Position numbers and translations under genes: made by a program
In this document: piece after piece, positions 14,548-24,017 of the stretch
Position numbering within the stretch: position 1 is the first letter of the stretch
Layout: the number at the start of each line of letters is the position of its first letter
From: an uncultured Angelakisella sp.
GTDB taxonomy: Bacteria; Bacillota; Clostridia; Oscillospirales; Ruminococcaceae
Reading direction: 5' to 3'
Assembly (NCBI GenBank): GCA_910585525.1
Contig: CAJUFR010000031.1
Coordinates: 1-25,071, forward strand
DNA: 25,071 nucleotides
The notes under the pieces: generated by a model
Seen by the model: the letters and a program-made list of their open reading frames with translations, nothing else
What the model was told of the DNA's origin: nothing
The model's database searches: none

Positions 14548-15696
14548 ATGGAGTGGAGCGAACGTTGTTGGGCGGAGGTGGACCTGGGGGCGCTGCGGCG
14601 GAACTACCGGCAGCTGCGGCAGCGTCTGTCCCCGGGGGGAAAATACCTGGCGGTGGTGAAGGCCGACGCCTATGGCCACGGGGCGGTGCCGGTGGCACGT
14701 GTCCTCCAGGAGGAGGGGGCGGACTGGTTCGGGGTGGCCTCCCTGGAGGAGGGGGAGGAGCTGCGCCAGGGGGGCATCACCCGGCCTGTCCTTATCTTTG
14801 GCTACACGCCGCCCCAATATGCCGGGCGGCTGGCGGAGGAGGAACTGACCCAGGGGGTCTTTTCCGCCGGCTACGCCGCCGCCCTGGGCAAGGCCGCCAT
14901 CGCCGGGCACCATGAGGTGGAGTTCCACCTGATGGTGGACACCGGCATGGGCCGCCTGGGGCTGCGCCCCCGGGAGGAAGGGAGCCTGCGGGAGGCGTGG
15001 GATATCCTGACCATCCCGGGATTGCGGTGCACCGGTGCCTTCACCCACTTTGCCGTGGCGGATGAACTGGGGGAGGAGGCCGAGACCTTCACCGGGGAGC
15101 AGCTGGAGCGGTTCACCGCCTTCTGCCGCCGCCTGGGGGAAGCGGGGCTGGAACCGGAACTGCTGCACTGCGCCAACTCCGCCGCCACCCTGCTGCGGGA
15201 GGAGAGCCGGCTGGGGATGTGCCGCTTCGGCATCGTGAACTACGGCCTGGCCCCCTCGGGGGAACTGGCGGGCCACCCGGCCATGCCCGCCCTGGAGCCG
15301 GTGATGAGCCTGCGGGCCACGGTGGCCATGGTGAAGGAGGCCCGGGCGGGGGATACCTTCAGCTACGGGCGGCTGTACACCGCCCCGGGGCCACGGACCA
15401 TCGCCACGGTAGCCATCGGCTACGCCGACGGGTATCCCCGGTGCATGTGGCAGGGGGGACGGGTCCTGGTGAAGGGCCAGTGGGCGCCTATCGCCGGGCG
15501 GGTGTGTATGGACCAGCTGATGGTGGATGTCACCGGCATCCCGGGGGTCGTTCCGGGGGACACGGTCACCCTGGCGGGCCGGGACGGGGAGAATGTCATC
15601 ACCTGGGACGAGATCGGGGAAAAGAGCGGAACGGTATCCTATGAGCGGATCTGCGGCATCGGCAGACGAGTGCCCAGAGTATACAAGGACGAGTAG
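14548..15696 (+). CDS. alr: alanine racemase
   Basis: PLP-dependent alanine racemase, 382 residues, which makes D-alanine for peptidoglycan in the cytoplasm. The PLP lysine K38 lies in VVKADAYGHG and the opposing catalytic tyrosine Y273 in DTFSYGRLY. Other family marks are HLMVDTGMGRLG, the HCANSAATL strand, RFGIVNYGL, AIGYADGYPR and the GRVCMDQLMVD loop. Two domains (TIM barrel, then beta domain from about residue 250) are complete. AAAGGGGAG ahead of the ATG gives a normal start. The gene stands alone between a divergent promoter and a convergent hairpin; whether it is the only alr of the genome cannot be told here. Confidence 0.97.
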   Translation: MEWSERCWAEVDLGALRRNYRQLRQRLSPGGKYLAVVKADAYGHGAVPVARVLQEEGADWFGVASLEEGEELRQGGITRPVLIFGYTPPQYAGRLAEEELTQGVFSAGYAAALGKAAIAGHHEVEFHLMVDTGMGRLGLRPREEGSLREAWDILTIPGLRCTGAFTHFAVADELGEEAETFTGEQLERFTAFCRRLGEAGLEPELLHCANSAATLLREESRLGMCRFGIVNYGLAPSGELAGHPAMPALEPVMSLRATVAMVKEARAGDTFSYGRLYTAPGPRTIATVAIGYADGYPRCMWQGGRVLVKGQWAPIAGRVCMDQLMVDVTGIPGVVPGDTVTLAGRDGENVITWDEIGEKSGTVSYERICGIGRRVPRVYKDE

Positions 15697-15774
15697 CTCC
15701 AGCCGATCCTCCCCCAAATTTTCATAGGTCAACCCAGTCAAATAATATGATAGAAAACGCAGGGGGCAAAAGCA

Positions 15775-15809
15775 GCGCCCCGGCCCCCCAAAAAAGGGGA
15801 CCGGGGCGC
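15775..15809. terminator. convergent hairpin between alr and the Cys-rich gene
   Basis: GCGCCCCGG pairs with CCGGGGCGC, extended inside by CCCC/GGGG, around an A-rich loop. No real T-run follows in either direction (CGCCGGG on plus, TGCTTTTG on minus), so efficiency is uncertain, but the position between two converging genes is right. Confidence 0.55.
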
Positions 15810-15840
15810 CGCCGGGAGGAACAGACTGACCGGGGAGGAC

Positions 15841-16017
15841 TTAGCAGCCGCAGTTGCAGCCGCAATCGTTGGCGGGGACCTCGCAGCCGCAGTTGCAGCC
15901 GCAGTTACCGCCGCGGCGGCTGAAGTTGCAGTTGGTGGCCAGGAACCAAACGATGATCAGCAGAATGATGGTGTCCTCGTCCAGACCGAAAAACCCTCTG
16001 TTGCAGCAGTTGCACAT
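15841..16017 (-). CDS. Cys-rich small membrane protein
   Basis: A 58-residue protein with 12 Cys. It opens with MCNCCNRG, continues with an acidic turn (LDEDT) and one hydrophobic helix of about 13 residues (IILLIIVWFLATN), then a basic hinge and a tail of repeated (N/D)CGCNCGC units separated by EVPAN. AAAAGGAG lies eight bases before the ATG at 16017, which decides the start over an earlier in-frame ATG. The tail is encoded by a direct DNA repeat. I do not recognise the function; short membrane-anchored, Cys-rich or Gly-rich proteins of this style are often sporulation or coat-associated in Clostridia, and the tail could bind metal. Both ideas are inference. Confidence 0.7.
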   Translation of the reverse strand: MCNCCNRGFFGLDEDTIILLIIVWFLATNCNFSRRGGNCGCNCGCEVPANDCGCNCGC

Positions 16018-16286
16018 GATGTAGCTCCTTTTCTCCGTGCATCTGGTTTTTTGGGGACCCACCGCCCTGGCGCACGGAATGGCGGCGGCCCGGCCCGGGG
16101 CGTTTGCCCTCTCTCCCCCGGGTTCAACTCATACTATGACGCCGCCGGGAAATTGGTGATAGCCCCGGAGGGAACTGCTGCCAGCGAATAACAAAGCGCC
16201 GGCCGTCCAATGATGTAACCAGAAGCCTGAACAGAAACAGGCCATCATAAAGCCCGCTTCGGTGGGGAGGAATGGACGGAGGACCC

Positions 16287-18602
16287 ATGTATAAATTTAC
16301 CGGTTTTGGCACCAAGGCCAATAACGCCATCAATTTTGCCGTGCTGTCGGCGGAGCAGCTGGGCCATACCTATGTGGGGAGCGAGCACCTGCTGCTGGGA
16401 CTGCTGCGGGAGGATGGCGGCGTGGCCGCCATCCTGCTGGGGCAGAAGGGGGTCGCCTATGGCGACCTGCTGGCCCAGGTGCGGGAGACGGTGGGCAAGG
16501 GGGTGCTTTCCGCCCTCTCCCCCAACGACTTCACCACCCACTGTAAGCACATCCTGGAAAACGCCCTGATGGAGGCCCGGCTCAGCGGCCAGACCATGGC
16601 CGGGACCGAGCACATCCTGCTTTCCGCCATCCACGAGCAGGACAGCGCCGCCCAGCGGCTGCTGGAGCAAAGCTGCCGGGACGTGGCCGCCCTGGAGCGG
16701 CTGCTGCGGGGGGTGCTGACCACCGACCTGAACCAGGAGCGCAGCCGGCCCAAGCCCCCCAAGGCCCCGGCCCGGCCCCCGGCGCGCCCCGGCAACCTGG
16801 ACAAATACGGCCGGGACCTTACCGAACTGGCCCGGGCGGGGCGGCTGGACCCGGTCATCGGCCGGGACAAGGAAATCCAGCGGGTCATCCAGATCCTCTC
16901 CCGCCGGACCAAGAACAACCCCTGCCTCATCGGGGAGACCGGGGTGGGCAAGACCGCCATCGTGGAGGGGCTGGCCCAGCGGGTGGCCCAGGGCACAGTC
17001 CCCTCCCAGCTGCGAAGCTGCCGGGTGGTGAGCCTGGACATGACCTCCATGGTGGCGGGGACCAAGTACCGGGGGGACTTTGAGGAGCGGATACGGGCCA
17101 CCATCGAGGAGGTCATCGCCGCCGGCGACGTCATCCTGTTTATCGACGAGCTCCACACCATCATGGGCATCGGGGCGGCGGAGGGGGCGGTGGACGCCGC
17201 CAACATCCTCAAGCCCCAGCTGGCCCGGGGGGAACTCCAGCTGATCGGGGCCACCACCATCGGGGAGTTCCGCCGGACCATCGAAAAGGACGGCGCCCTG
17301 GAGCGGCGGTTCCAGAGCATCCTGGTGGAGGAGCCCTCCCCCGACGACGCCGAGGGCATCCTCCGGGGGCTGCGGGAGCGGTACGAGCGGCACCACGGGG
17401 TCTGCATCACCGACGAGGCCATCCACAGCGCCGTCACCCTCTCCCGGCGGTACCTCACCGACCGGTACCTGCCGGATAAGGCCATCGACCTCATCGACGA
17501 GGCCGCCTCCCGGCTGCGGCTCCAGCTGCTGGAGGGGACGGCGGGGGCCAGCCGCTGCGTCGACCGCCAGGCGGTGGCCGCCGTTATCGCCCAGGCCACC
17601 GGCATCCGGGTGGAGCAGATGGAGCGGGAGGAGGCGGAACAGTGCCTGGACCTCTGCCAGCAGCTGCACCGCACCATGGTGGGCCAGGAGGACGCTGTGG
17701 AGAAGGTGGCCCGGGCCATCCAGCGCAGCCGGGTGGGGCTGGGGGACCCCAAACGGCCGGTGGGCTCCTTCCTCTTCCTGGGTCCCACCGGGGTGGGCAA
17801 GACCCACCTCTGCCGGGCGCTGGGCCGCAGCCTCTTTGGCGACGGGGACGGGGTCATCAAGCTGGACATGTCCGAGTACATGGAGAAGCACAGCGTCAGC
17901 AAACTCATCGGGGCGCCCCCCGGCTACCAGGGGTACGAGGAGGGGGGGCAGCTTACCGGGCGCATCCGCAAAAAGCCCAACTCGGTGGTGCTGCTGGACG
18001 AGGTGGAGAAGGCCCATCCCGACGTGATGAACCTGCTCCTACAGCTGCTGGAGGACGGGGAACTCACCGATTCCCAGGGGCGGAAGGCCAACTTCAAAAA
18101 CGCCGTGGTGATCATGACCTCCAACGTGGGGGCGCAGTTCATCACCCAGCAGCGGAGCCTGGGCTTTTCCCCGGCGGGGGGAGAGGAAGGGCCGGTGCCG
18201 GGCTACCACCGGGAGGTGATGGCCCAGGTGAAAAAGACCTTTACCCCGGAACTGCTCAACCGCATCGACGAGGTGGTGATCTTCCGGCGGCTCACCGACG
18301 GGCAGCTGGAGGAGATCGCGGCGCTGCTGCTGGACCAGGTGGTGGAGCGGCTGGCGGCCATGGAGATCGAGATGGAGTACACCCCCGCCCTGGCCCAGGC
18401 GGTGGCCAAGGCGGCCAGCGGCAGCCCCTACGGTGCCAGGCCCATGCGCCGGGCCCTTCGGGAGCTGGTGGAGGACCCGCTGGCACAGCGCCTGCTGCGG
18501 CAGGAGTTGGGGGCGGGGGGCGCCATACGGTGCGACGTGCTGGACGGGGCCATGGTGATCCTACAGGCGGTAAGGCCACGGGTGGTGGCGGAGAGGGGGT
18601 AG
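16287..18602 (+). CDS. clpC: ClpC-like AAA+ unfoldase lacking the middle domain
   Basis: ATP-dependent Clp ATPase of class I (two AAA+ domains), 771 residues from ATG 16287. It has a ClpN double repeat (1-145), a Pro/Arg-rich linker, then D1 with Walker A GETGVGKT and Walker B VILFIDE. D2 has Walker A GPTGVGKT, Walker B VVLLDE and arginine-finger region LLNRIDE. An LGF tripeptide in D2 sits where ClpC/ClpA contact ClpP, so it probably feeds ClpP. The usual ClpC middle (UVR coiled-coil) domain after D1 is absent: only about 20 residues link EAASRLRL to the next conserved block. GGAGG with four bases before 16287 favours this start over the ATG at 16272. No ctsR, mcsA or mcsB is adjacent, unlike the typical clpC operon. 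Confidence 0.92.
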   Translation: MYKFTGFGTKANNAINFAVLSAEQLGHTYVGSEHLLLGLLREDGGVAAILLGQKGVAYGDLLAQVRETVGKGVLSALSPNDFTTHCKHILENALMEARLSGQTMAGTEHILLSAIHEQDSAAQRLLEQSCRDVAALERLLRGVLTTDLNQERSRPKPPKAPARPPARPGNLDKYGRDLTELARAGRLDPVIGRDKEIQRVIQILSRRTKNNPCLIGETGVGKTAIVEGLAQRVAQGTVPSQLRSCRVVSLDMTSMVAGTKYRGDFEERIRATIEEVIAAGDVILFIDELHTIMGIGAAEGAVDAANILKPQLARGELQLIGATTIGEFRRTIEKDGALERRFQSILVEEPSPDDAEGILRGLRERYERHHGVCITDEAIHSAVTLSRRYLTDRYLPDKAIDLIDEAASRLRLQLLEGTAGASRCVDRQAVAAVIAQATGIRVEQMEREEAEQCLDLCQQLHRTMVGQEDAVEKVARAIQRSRVGLGDPKRPVGSFLFLGPTGVGKTHLCRALGRSLFGDGDGVIKLDMSEYMEKHSVSKLIGAPPGYQGYEEGGQLTGRIRKKPNSVVLLDEVEKAHPDVMNLLLQLLEDGELTDSQGRKANFKNAVVIMTSNVGAQFITQQRSLGFSPAGGEEGPVPGYHREVMAQVKKTFTPELLNRIDEVVIFRRLTDGQLEEIAALLLDQVVERLAAMEIEMEYTPALAQAVAKAASGSPYGARPMRRALRELVEDPLAQRLLRQELGAGGAIRCDVLDGAMVILQAVRPRVVAERG

Positions 18603-18641
18603 GGCGGCTTCTCCTTTTTCTTCTGCTTGGGCTCGTTGTTC

Positions 18642-18683
18642 AAAAAGCGCCCGCTCACCTTGCGGTGGGCGGGCGCTTTGGGT
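18642..18683. terminator. bidirectional terminator after clpC
   Basis: AAAGCGCCCGCtCACC pairs with GGTGgGCGGGCGCTTT across a TTGC loop (18644-18679). The minus strand ends in TTTTT (complement of 18642-18646), serving the TfoX-like operon; the plus strand has TTT then GGGTTTT, serving clpC. Confidence 0.8.
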
Positions 18684-18722
18684 TTTGGCAGCGTCTTTTT
18701 CCGGGTCTTAGTCTCCAGGCAG

Positions 18723-19124
18723 TCACTTTCGTTCTGTACCTTGGTCAGGCTGCGCAGCAGCCGAGCAGGGCTTGACAGCGGCGGCACGCCGCGCAGCCGG
18801 GCAGGGCTTGACAGCGGCGGCACGCCGCGCCGGAAGCTGCTCGTACATCGCTTCCACCACCCGGGTCAACAGTTCCCTGTCATCCACATCCTCTACCAGC
18901 AGCATATCCTTTGCCCCGGGGTACGGCGGGGCGTAGCTGGCCCCCGGCAGCAACTCCTTCGCCGCCGCAACCGGCTTGAGGTACAGCCGGTTATCACAGA
19001 TGTCCCCCACCACCTTCCCGCGGTAGTAGATCAGATACTCCCCCATCATGGGGCGGCTGGTCACCTCCTCCAGCCCCGAAAGCTGCTCCAGGATGAAATC
19101 GACATACTCCTTACTGGACGCCAT
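18723..19124 (-). CDS. TfoX N-terminal domain protein with repeat tail
   Basis: A 133-residue protein. Residues 1-95 are a TfoX-N domain (YVDFILEQL, the VTSRPMMGEYLIYYRGKVVG signature, LYLKPV, PPYPGAKDMLLVE). TfoX/Sxy is a competence regulator in Proteobacteria, but short TfoX-N proteins in Firmicutes have no established role. From about residue 98 the normal protein end is replaced by two in-frame copies of a 12-residue unit (ARRAAAVKPC plus two) and a short tail, coded by a 36-base tandem repeat. The gene overlaps the end of the DUF3795-like gene by 14 bases, so they are co-transcribed. It may be a protein whose 3' end was extended by insertion of a small repeat. Confidence 0.85.
   Translation of the reverse strand: MASSKEYVDFILEQLSGLEEVTSRPMMGEYLIYYRGKVVGDICDNRLYLKPVAAAKELLPGASYAPPYPGAKDMLLVEDVDDRELLTRVVEAMYEQLPARRAAAVKPCPAARRAAAVKPCSAAAQPDQGTERK
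18757..18828. repeat. 36-bp tandem repeat with internal hairpin
   Basis: Two abutting 36-base units (18757-18792, 18793-18828) differ at one position. Each holds the perfect inverted repeat GCGGCG-GCA-CGCCGC. As 36 is a multiple of three, the units are in frame and add 12 residues each to the TfoX-like protein. Confidence 0.9.
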
Positions 19125-19386
19125 TCTCCGCTTCCCTCCATCTCTCGCATTGGCGGATCCGCTCCCCCTGGTCGCTCTGCTCCATCTCGTAGGCGAAGCG
19201 GTGCAGCAGGGCGCAGGGGAACTCCCCGCACTGGCCGCAGTAACCCAGGCCCTTCCCCTCGCAGCAGGACTTCACCGGGCAGCTGTCCCCCCAAAAGGGC
19301 TTCTCCATCTTGGCGCATCCCGGACAGCCCGGGGTCTCCCGGTAGGCGCACTGGCTGCAAAGCAATCCGCATCTCGACTCGATCAT
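19111..19386 (-). CDS. DUF3795-like Cys-rich protein
   Basis: A 91-residue protein with 11 Cys in its first 60 residues, starting MIESRCGLLCSQC and continuing CPGC, CPVKSCC and GYCGQCGEFPC, the pattern of DUF3795 proteins. The clustered CxxC-type pairs suggest a zinc or iron-sulfur site; the function is not established. The C-terminal third is helical and charged. GGAGGG eight bases before ATG 19386 fixes the start; an in-frame ATG farther upstream lies inside the WYL gene. It heads a two-gene operon with the overlapping TfoX-like gene, a pairing of small cytosolic proteins in which both partners are uncharacterised. Confidence 0.82.
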   Translation of the reverse strand: MIESRCGLLCSQCAYRETPGCPGCAKMEKPFWGDSCPVKSCCEGKGLGYCGQCGEFPCALLHRFAYEMEQSDQGERIRQCERWREAENGVQ

Positions 19387-19419
19387 AACAAGGTCCCTCC
19401 TGTAAAATTGATTTCCTCC

Positions 19420-19428
19420 AGTATACCA
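19420..19428 (-). promoter_or_regulatory. extended -10 promoter for the DUF3795-TfoX pair
   Basis: On the minus strand TGGTATACT is an extended -10 (TGnTATACT), 34 bases before the ATG at 19386. No convincing -35 is visible at 17 bases. It lies between the WYL regulator stop and the gene start. Confidence 0.4.
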
Positions 19429-19450
19429 GGAGAGACCGGACAGCCTGCTG

Positions 19451-20338
19451 TCATGTTCCCCCATATTTCGCCAGCAGCCGGGCCGCCGTCTGGCGCAGTT
19501 CCTCCCGGAGGGCCGGGGGCTCCAGCACCTCCGCCTGGCTGCCAAAGCTGAGGATCCATTCCGCCATGTTCTCCCAGCCGGAGAAGTCCCGCTCCAGCAG
19601 CAGGCCCTTTTCCGTCTCGGTCCAGCTGCCGGGACCGTATTCCTCCACCAAACGGTAGGCGGCTTCGGGGGCGAACAGCGCCTTCAGGTGGATGGCGCCT
19701 TCCCGGAGGTACCGGTCCGGGTCCGGCTCCCCGGGGGGGAGTTCCCGGCCGGGGAAGGGGGGGCCGGCCTCCGGCTCCCACAGCCGGGACAGCTTAAAAA
19801 GCCGGTAGTCCTGGCGCAGCCGGCACCAGCCCCAGAGGTACCAATCCCGCCAGCGGTAGAGCAGCCGGTAGGGCTCCACCTCCCGCTGGCAGGCCCCTTT
19901 CCGGTACCAGTAGCGGAAGGTGACCAGCCGCTTTTCCCGGATGCACTGGCGGAGGAGGGCGATCTTGCCGGTGAGGGTATCCCGGTAGTGGGAGGCCAGG
20001 TCGATGGCGATGGCGCCCTCCCCGGGGGGCAGCTTTTCCAGCAGCGTCGTGATGTGGGGGCCACGGGTGACGGTGCCCATCCCACCCAGCCCCGCCAGCA
20101 GCGTCTCCAGTTCCTCCCGGGTGAGGAGGTCGGGGCGGAGACGGTAGCCCTCGGCGATGGAGATGCCGCCGCCATAGCCCTGGGTGGTCACCAGGGGGAT
20201 GCCCGCCCGGCAAAGGTCCTCCACATCCCGGCTGATGGTGCGGCGGGAGACCTCGAACCGGGCGGCCAGTTCCGGGGCGGTGGCGCTGCCCTGGCGCAGC
20301 AGCACCGTCAGGATGCCCACCAGGCGGTCGATCTTCAC
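19451..20338 (-). CDS. YafY-type HTH/WYL-domain transcription regulator
   Basis: A 295-residue regulator. Residues 1-60 form a DeoR/HTH_11 winged helix (LVGILTVLLRQG, ATAPELAARFEVSRRTISRDVEDLCRAG, then the wing GYGGGISIAEGY). Residues about 140-200 are a WYL domain with the motif near RWRDWYLWGWCRLR, and a C-terminal WCX region follows to about 290. WYL domains bind nucleic acid or nucleotide ligands and often control stress or DNA-damage responses; the target here is unknown. The start is GTG at 20338 with GGAGGG eight bases upstream. It follows aspS on the same strand, separated by a terminator, so it may depend on read-through or an unseen promoter. Confidence 0.92.
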   Translation of the reverse strand: MKIDRLVGILTVLLRQGSATAPELAARFEVSRRTISRDVEDLCRAGIPLVTTQGYGGGISIAEGYRLRPDLLTREELETLLAGLGGMGTVTRGPHITTLLEKLPPGEGAIAIDLASHYRDTLTGKIALLRQCIREKRLVTFRYWYRKGACQREVEPYRLLYRWRDWYLWGWCRLRQDYRLFKLSRLWEPEAGPPFPGRELPPGEPDPDRYLREGAIHLKALFAPEAAYRLVEEYGPGSWTETEKGLLLERDFSGWENMAEWILSFGSQAEVLEPPALREELRQTAARLLAKYGGT

Positions 20339-20362
20339 CGTTTTTCCCTCCTTCCCGGCGGC

Positions 20363-20412
20363 AAAAAGGCCCGCAAGGCCCGTCTGTGTGGCAGACAGAC
20401 CCGGCGGGCCTT
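20363..20412 (-). terminator. terminator of aspS
   Basis: On the minus strand AAGGCCCGC (20404-20412) pairs with its complement at 20366-20374, with an inner GTCTG/CAGAC helix, and runs into TTTTT (20363-20367). It begins six bases after the aspS stop. Confidence 0.8.
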
Positions 20413-20417
20413 GTGTT

Positions 20418-22208
<1,791 letters not shown>

Positions 22209-22269
22209 GGTTGATCGCTTCCTTTTTTATAATGATATCGGGGTGTGCCGGTTTTGGGGCGGCGGCTTT

Positions 22270-23535
22270 TCACGCCAGCACCCTGGCGATGGCCTCCGCC
22301 GTCAGCGCCACCGGGACGGGGTCGCCTCCCTGCATGGGTTTTAATTGGGCTTCTTCCTTGGCCAGTTCATCATCCCCCAGGACGATGACGTATTTTGCGC
22401 TGATCTTGTTGGCGTACTTCATCTGGGCCTTTACCGAGCGGCCCATCAGGTCGCACTGGGCGTGGACCCCCTGGCGGCGCAGCTGGTCCGCCAGCTGGAA
22501 GGCCCTGACCCCCGCCGCCTGGCCCATGGAGACCAGGCAGAGGTCGCACCCCGGTTCCTCCGGGAAGGCGCAGCCCTCGGCGATCATGGTGGAGAGCAGC
22601 CGCTCCAGCCCCATGGCGAAGCCGATGCCCTCGGTGGGGGGGCCGCCCAGTTCCTGGATCAGGTCGCCGTACCGGCCGCCGCCGCCGCAGACCACCCGCT
22701 CCCCGGTGGGGGCGGTGTGGACCAACTCAAAGACGGTGCGGGTGTAGTAGTCCAGGCCCCGGACGATGGTGGGCTCCACCAGGTAGGGGATGCCGGCGGC
22801 GTCCAGCCGGGCCTTCACCTCCTGGAAGTGGGCGTTGCAGTCATCGCAGAGGTAGTCCAGGATGCTGGGGGCGCCGGCGGCGATCTTCTTGTCCTCCGGG
22901 CTTTTGCAGTCCAGCACCCGCAGGGGGTTTTTATCCAGCCGCTCCAGGCAGGTGGCGCAGAGACGGTCCCGGTACTGGCCGAAGTATTCCAGCAGCGCCT
23001 TGACGTAGGCTTTGCGGCACTCCTTGCAGCCCAGGGAGTTGATCTCCAGCACCACGCTGCCCAGCCCCAGGGTGGCAAGGCAGTCATAGGCCAGGGCCAG
23101 TATCTCGCTGTCGGCGGCGGGGGCGGTGGAGCCGTACAGCTCCACCCCGAACTGGTGGAACTCCCGGAACCGCCCGCTGCCCGGCTTCTCGTACCGGAAG
23201 CAGGTGATATCATAGCTTACCTTCAGGGGCAGGGCGTCCCCCAGCAGGCCATGCTCCAGGGCGGCCCGGGCGATGCCCGCCGTCCCCTCCGGCCGCAGGG
23301 TGACGCTGCGGTCCCCCTTGTCGGTGAAGGTGTACATCTCCTTCTGCACCACGTCGGTGGTATCCCCCACCGAGCGGTCGAACAACTCGGTGTGCTCAAA
23401 GGTGGGGATGCGGATCTCCCGGAAGCCGTACCGCCGGGCGGTGGACAGCAGGGTGGATTCCAGGTGCTGCCACTTGGGGGTCTCGGCGGGCAGGATGTCT
23501 TTGGTGCCCCGGGGGGCGGTGGTCAGGTATGCCAT
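22270..23535 (-). CDS. hisS: histidine--tRNA ligase
   Basis: Class II histidyl-tRNA synthetase, 421 residues, normal length. Visible marks are the opening PRGTKDILP, motif 2 (TLRPEGTAGIARA and FRYEKPGSGRFREFHQFGVE), the Cys-containing insertion (CKECRKAY to LDCKSPED), the His-specific motif GLDYYTRTVFE, motif 3 GIGFAMGLERLL and a C-terminal anticodon domain (about 330-421). It activates histidine and charges tRNA-His in the cytoplasm. It starts 15 bases after the methylglyoxal synthase gene and precedes aspS, suggesting one transcript of minD-like, mgsA, hisS and aspS. Confidence 0.98.
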   Translation of the reverse strand: MAYLTTAPRGTKDILPAETPKWQHLESTLLSTARRYGFREIRIPTFEHTELFDRSVGDTTDVVQKEMYTFTDKGDRSVTLRPEGTAGIARAALEHGLLGDALPLKVSYDITCFRYEKPGSGRFREFHQFGVELYGSTAPAADSEILALAYDCLATLGLGSVVLEINSLGCKECRKAYVKALLEYFGQYRDRLCATCLERLDKNPLRVLDCKSPEDKKIAAGAPSILDYLCDDCNAHFQEVKARLDAAGIPYLVEPTIVRGLDYYTRTVFELVHTAPTGERVVCGGGGRYGDLIQELGGPPTEGIGFAMGLERLLSTMIAEGCAFPEEPGCDLCLVSMGQAAGVRAFQLADQLRRQGVHAQCDLMGRSVKAQMKYANKISAKYVIVLGDDELAKEEAQLKPMQGGDPVPVALTAEAIARVLA

Positions 23536-23550
23536 GGCAGGGGGTCCCTC

Positions 23551-23964
23551 CTAATATGACGATCTGGGGTTGGGGTTGACGATGCCGCGCCAATCCAGGT
23601 CCCCGTGCTCCAGGGCGTGGATCAGCGCCTCGGCGGTGGCGATGTTGGTGGCCACCGGGATGTTGTAGACGTCGCAGAGCCGCAGCAGGCTGGCCTCGTC
23701 CGGCTCGTTGGAGTTGGCGTTGGGGTCCCGGAAGAACATCAGCAGGTCGATCTCGTTGCAGGAGATGCGGGAAGCGATCTGCTGGTCGCCACCCTGGGAC
23801 CCTGACATAAACCGGATGATGCGCAGGCCGGTGGCCTCCGATACCATCTTGCCGGTGGTCCCGGTGGCGCAGAGGTTGTGCCGGCTGAGGATGCCGCAGT
23901 AGGCGATGCAAAATTGGACCATCAGTTCCTTTTTCGCGTCATGCGCGATGAGGGCGACGTTCAT
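23551..23964 (-). CDS. mgsA: methylglyoxal synthase (active-site His replaced)
   Basis: A 137-residue MgsA-like protein, the size of the short Firmicutes form. MgsA converts dihydroxyacetone phosphate to methylglyoxal, relieving sugar-phosphate build-up. Matching E. coli positions: H19 is H8, the catalytic base D71 is D60 in GSQGGDQQ, D91 is D80, D101 is D89, and the ATGTTG phosphate loop is intact. The loop holding E. coli H98 (PHDPD) is one residue shorter and reads SNEPD, so the conserved His is Asn (N86). Activity may therefore be reduced or depend on another group. It lies between the MinD-like gene (53-base gap) and hisS (15-base gap). GGGGA five bases before the ATG supports the start. 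Confidence 0.9.
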   Translation of the reverse strand: MNVALIAHDAKKELMVQFCIAYCGILSRHNLCATGTTGKMVSEATGLRIIRFMSGSQGGDQQIASRISCNEIDLLMFFRDPNANSNEPDEASLLRLCDVYNIPVATNIATAEALIHALEHGDLDWRGIVNPNPRSSY

Positions 23965-24017
23965 GATCTTCCCCTTCTTTCATTGATTTTTTCTTTCTTT
24001 TCCGCGCGAGAGTATGT

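Noticed and set aside
13078..15741. An 887-codon minus-strand open frame.
   Set aside because: Only its last 197 codons (from ATG 13671) look like protein (HD domain). The rest is Pro/His/Gly-rich and is the antisense of alr and an alternative frame of the acyltransferase gene.
15841..15905. Direct repeats considered as a VNTR or CRISPR.
   Set aside because: They are the codons of the CGCNCGC tail of the small protein.
16063..16260. CATACTAT at 16131-16138 as a sporulation sigma-E -10 for clpC.
   Set aside because: No matching -35 is present at the right distance, so there is not enough to call a promoter.
16245..18017. Long minus-strand frame opposite clpC.
   Set aside because: Antisense shadow of a well-conserved gene, biased to Pro, Gly, His and Leu.
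18757..18828. Tandem units considered as a CRISPR array.
   Set aside because: Units abut without spacers and lie in a coding frame.
22209..22269. Possible T-box or leader between hisS and aspS.
   Set aside because: The 61-base gap is too short and shows no T-box sequence or terminator.
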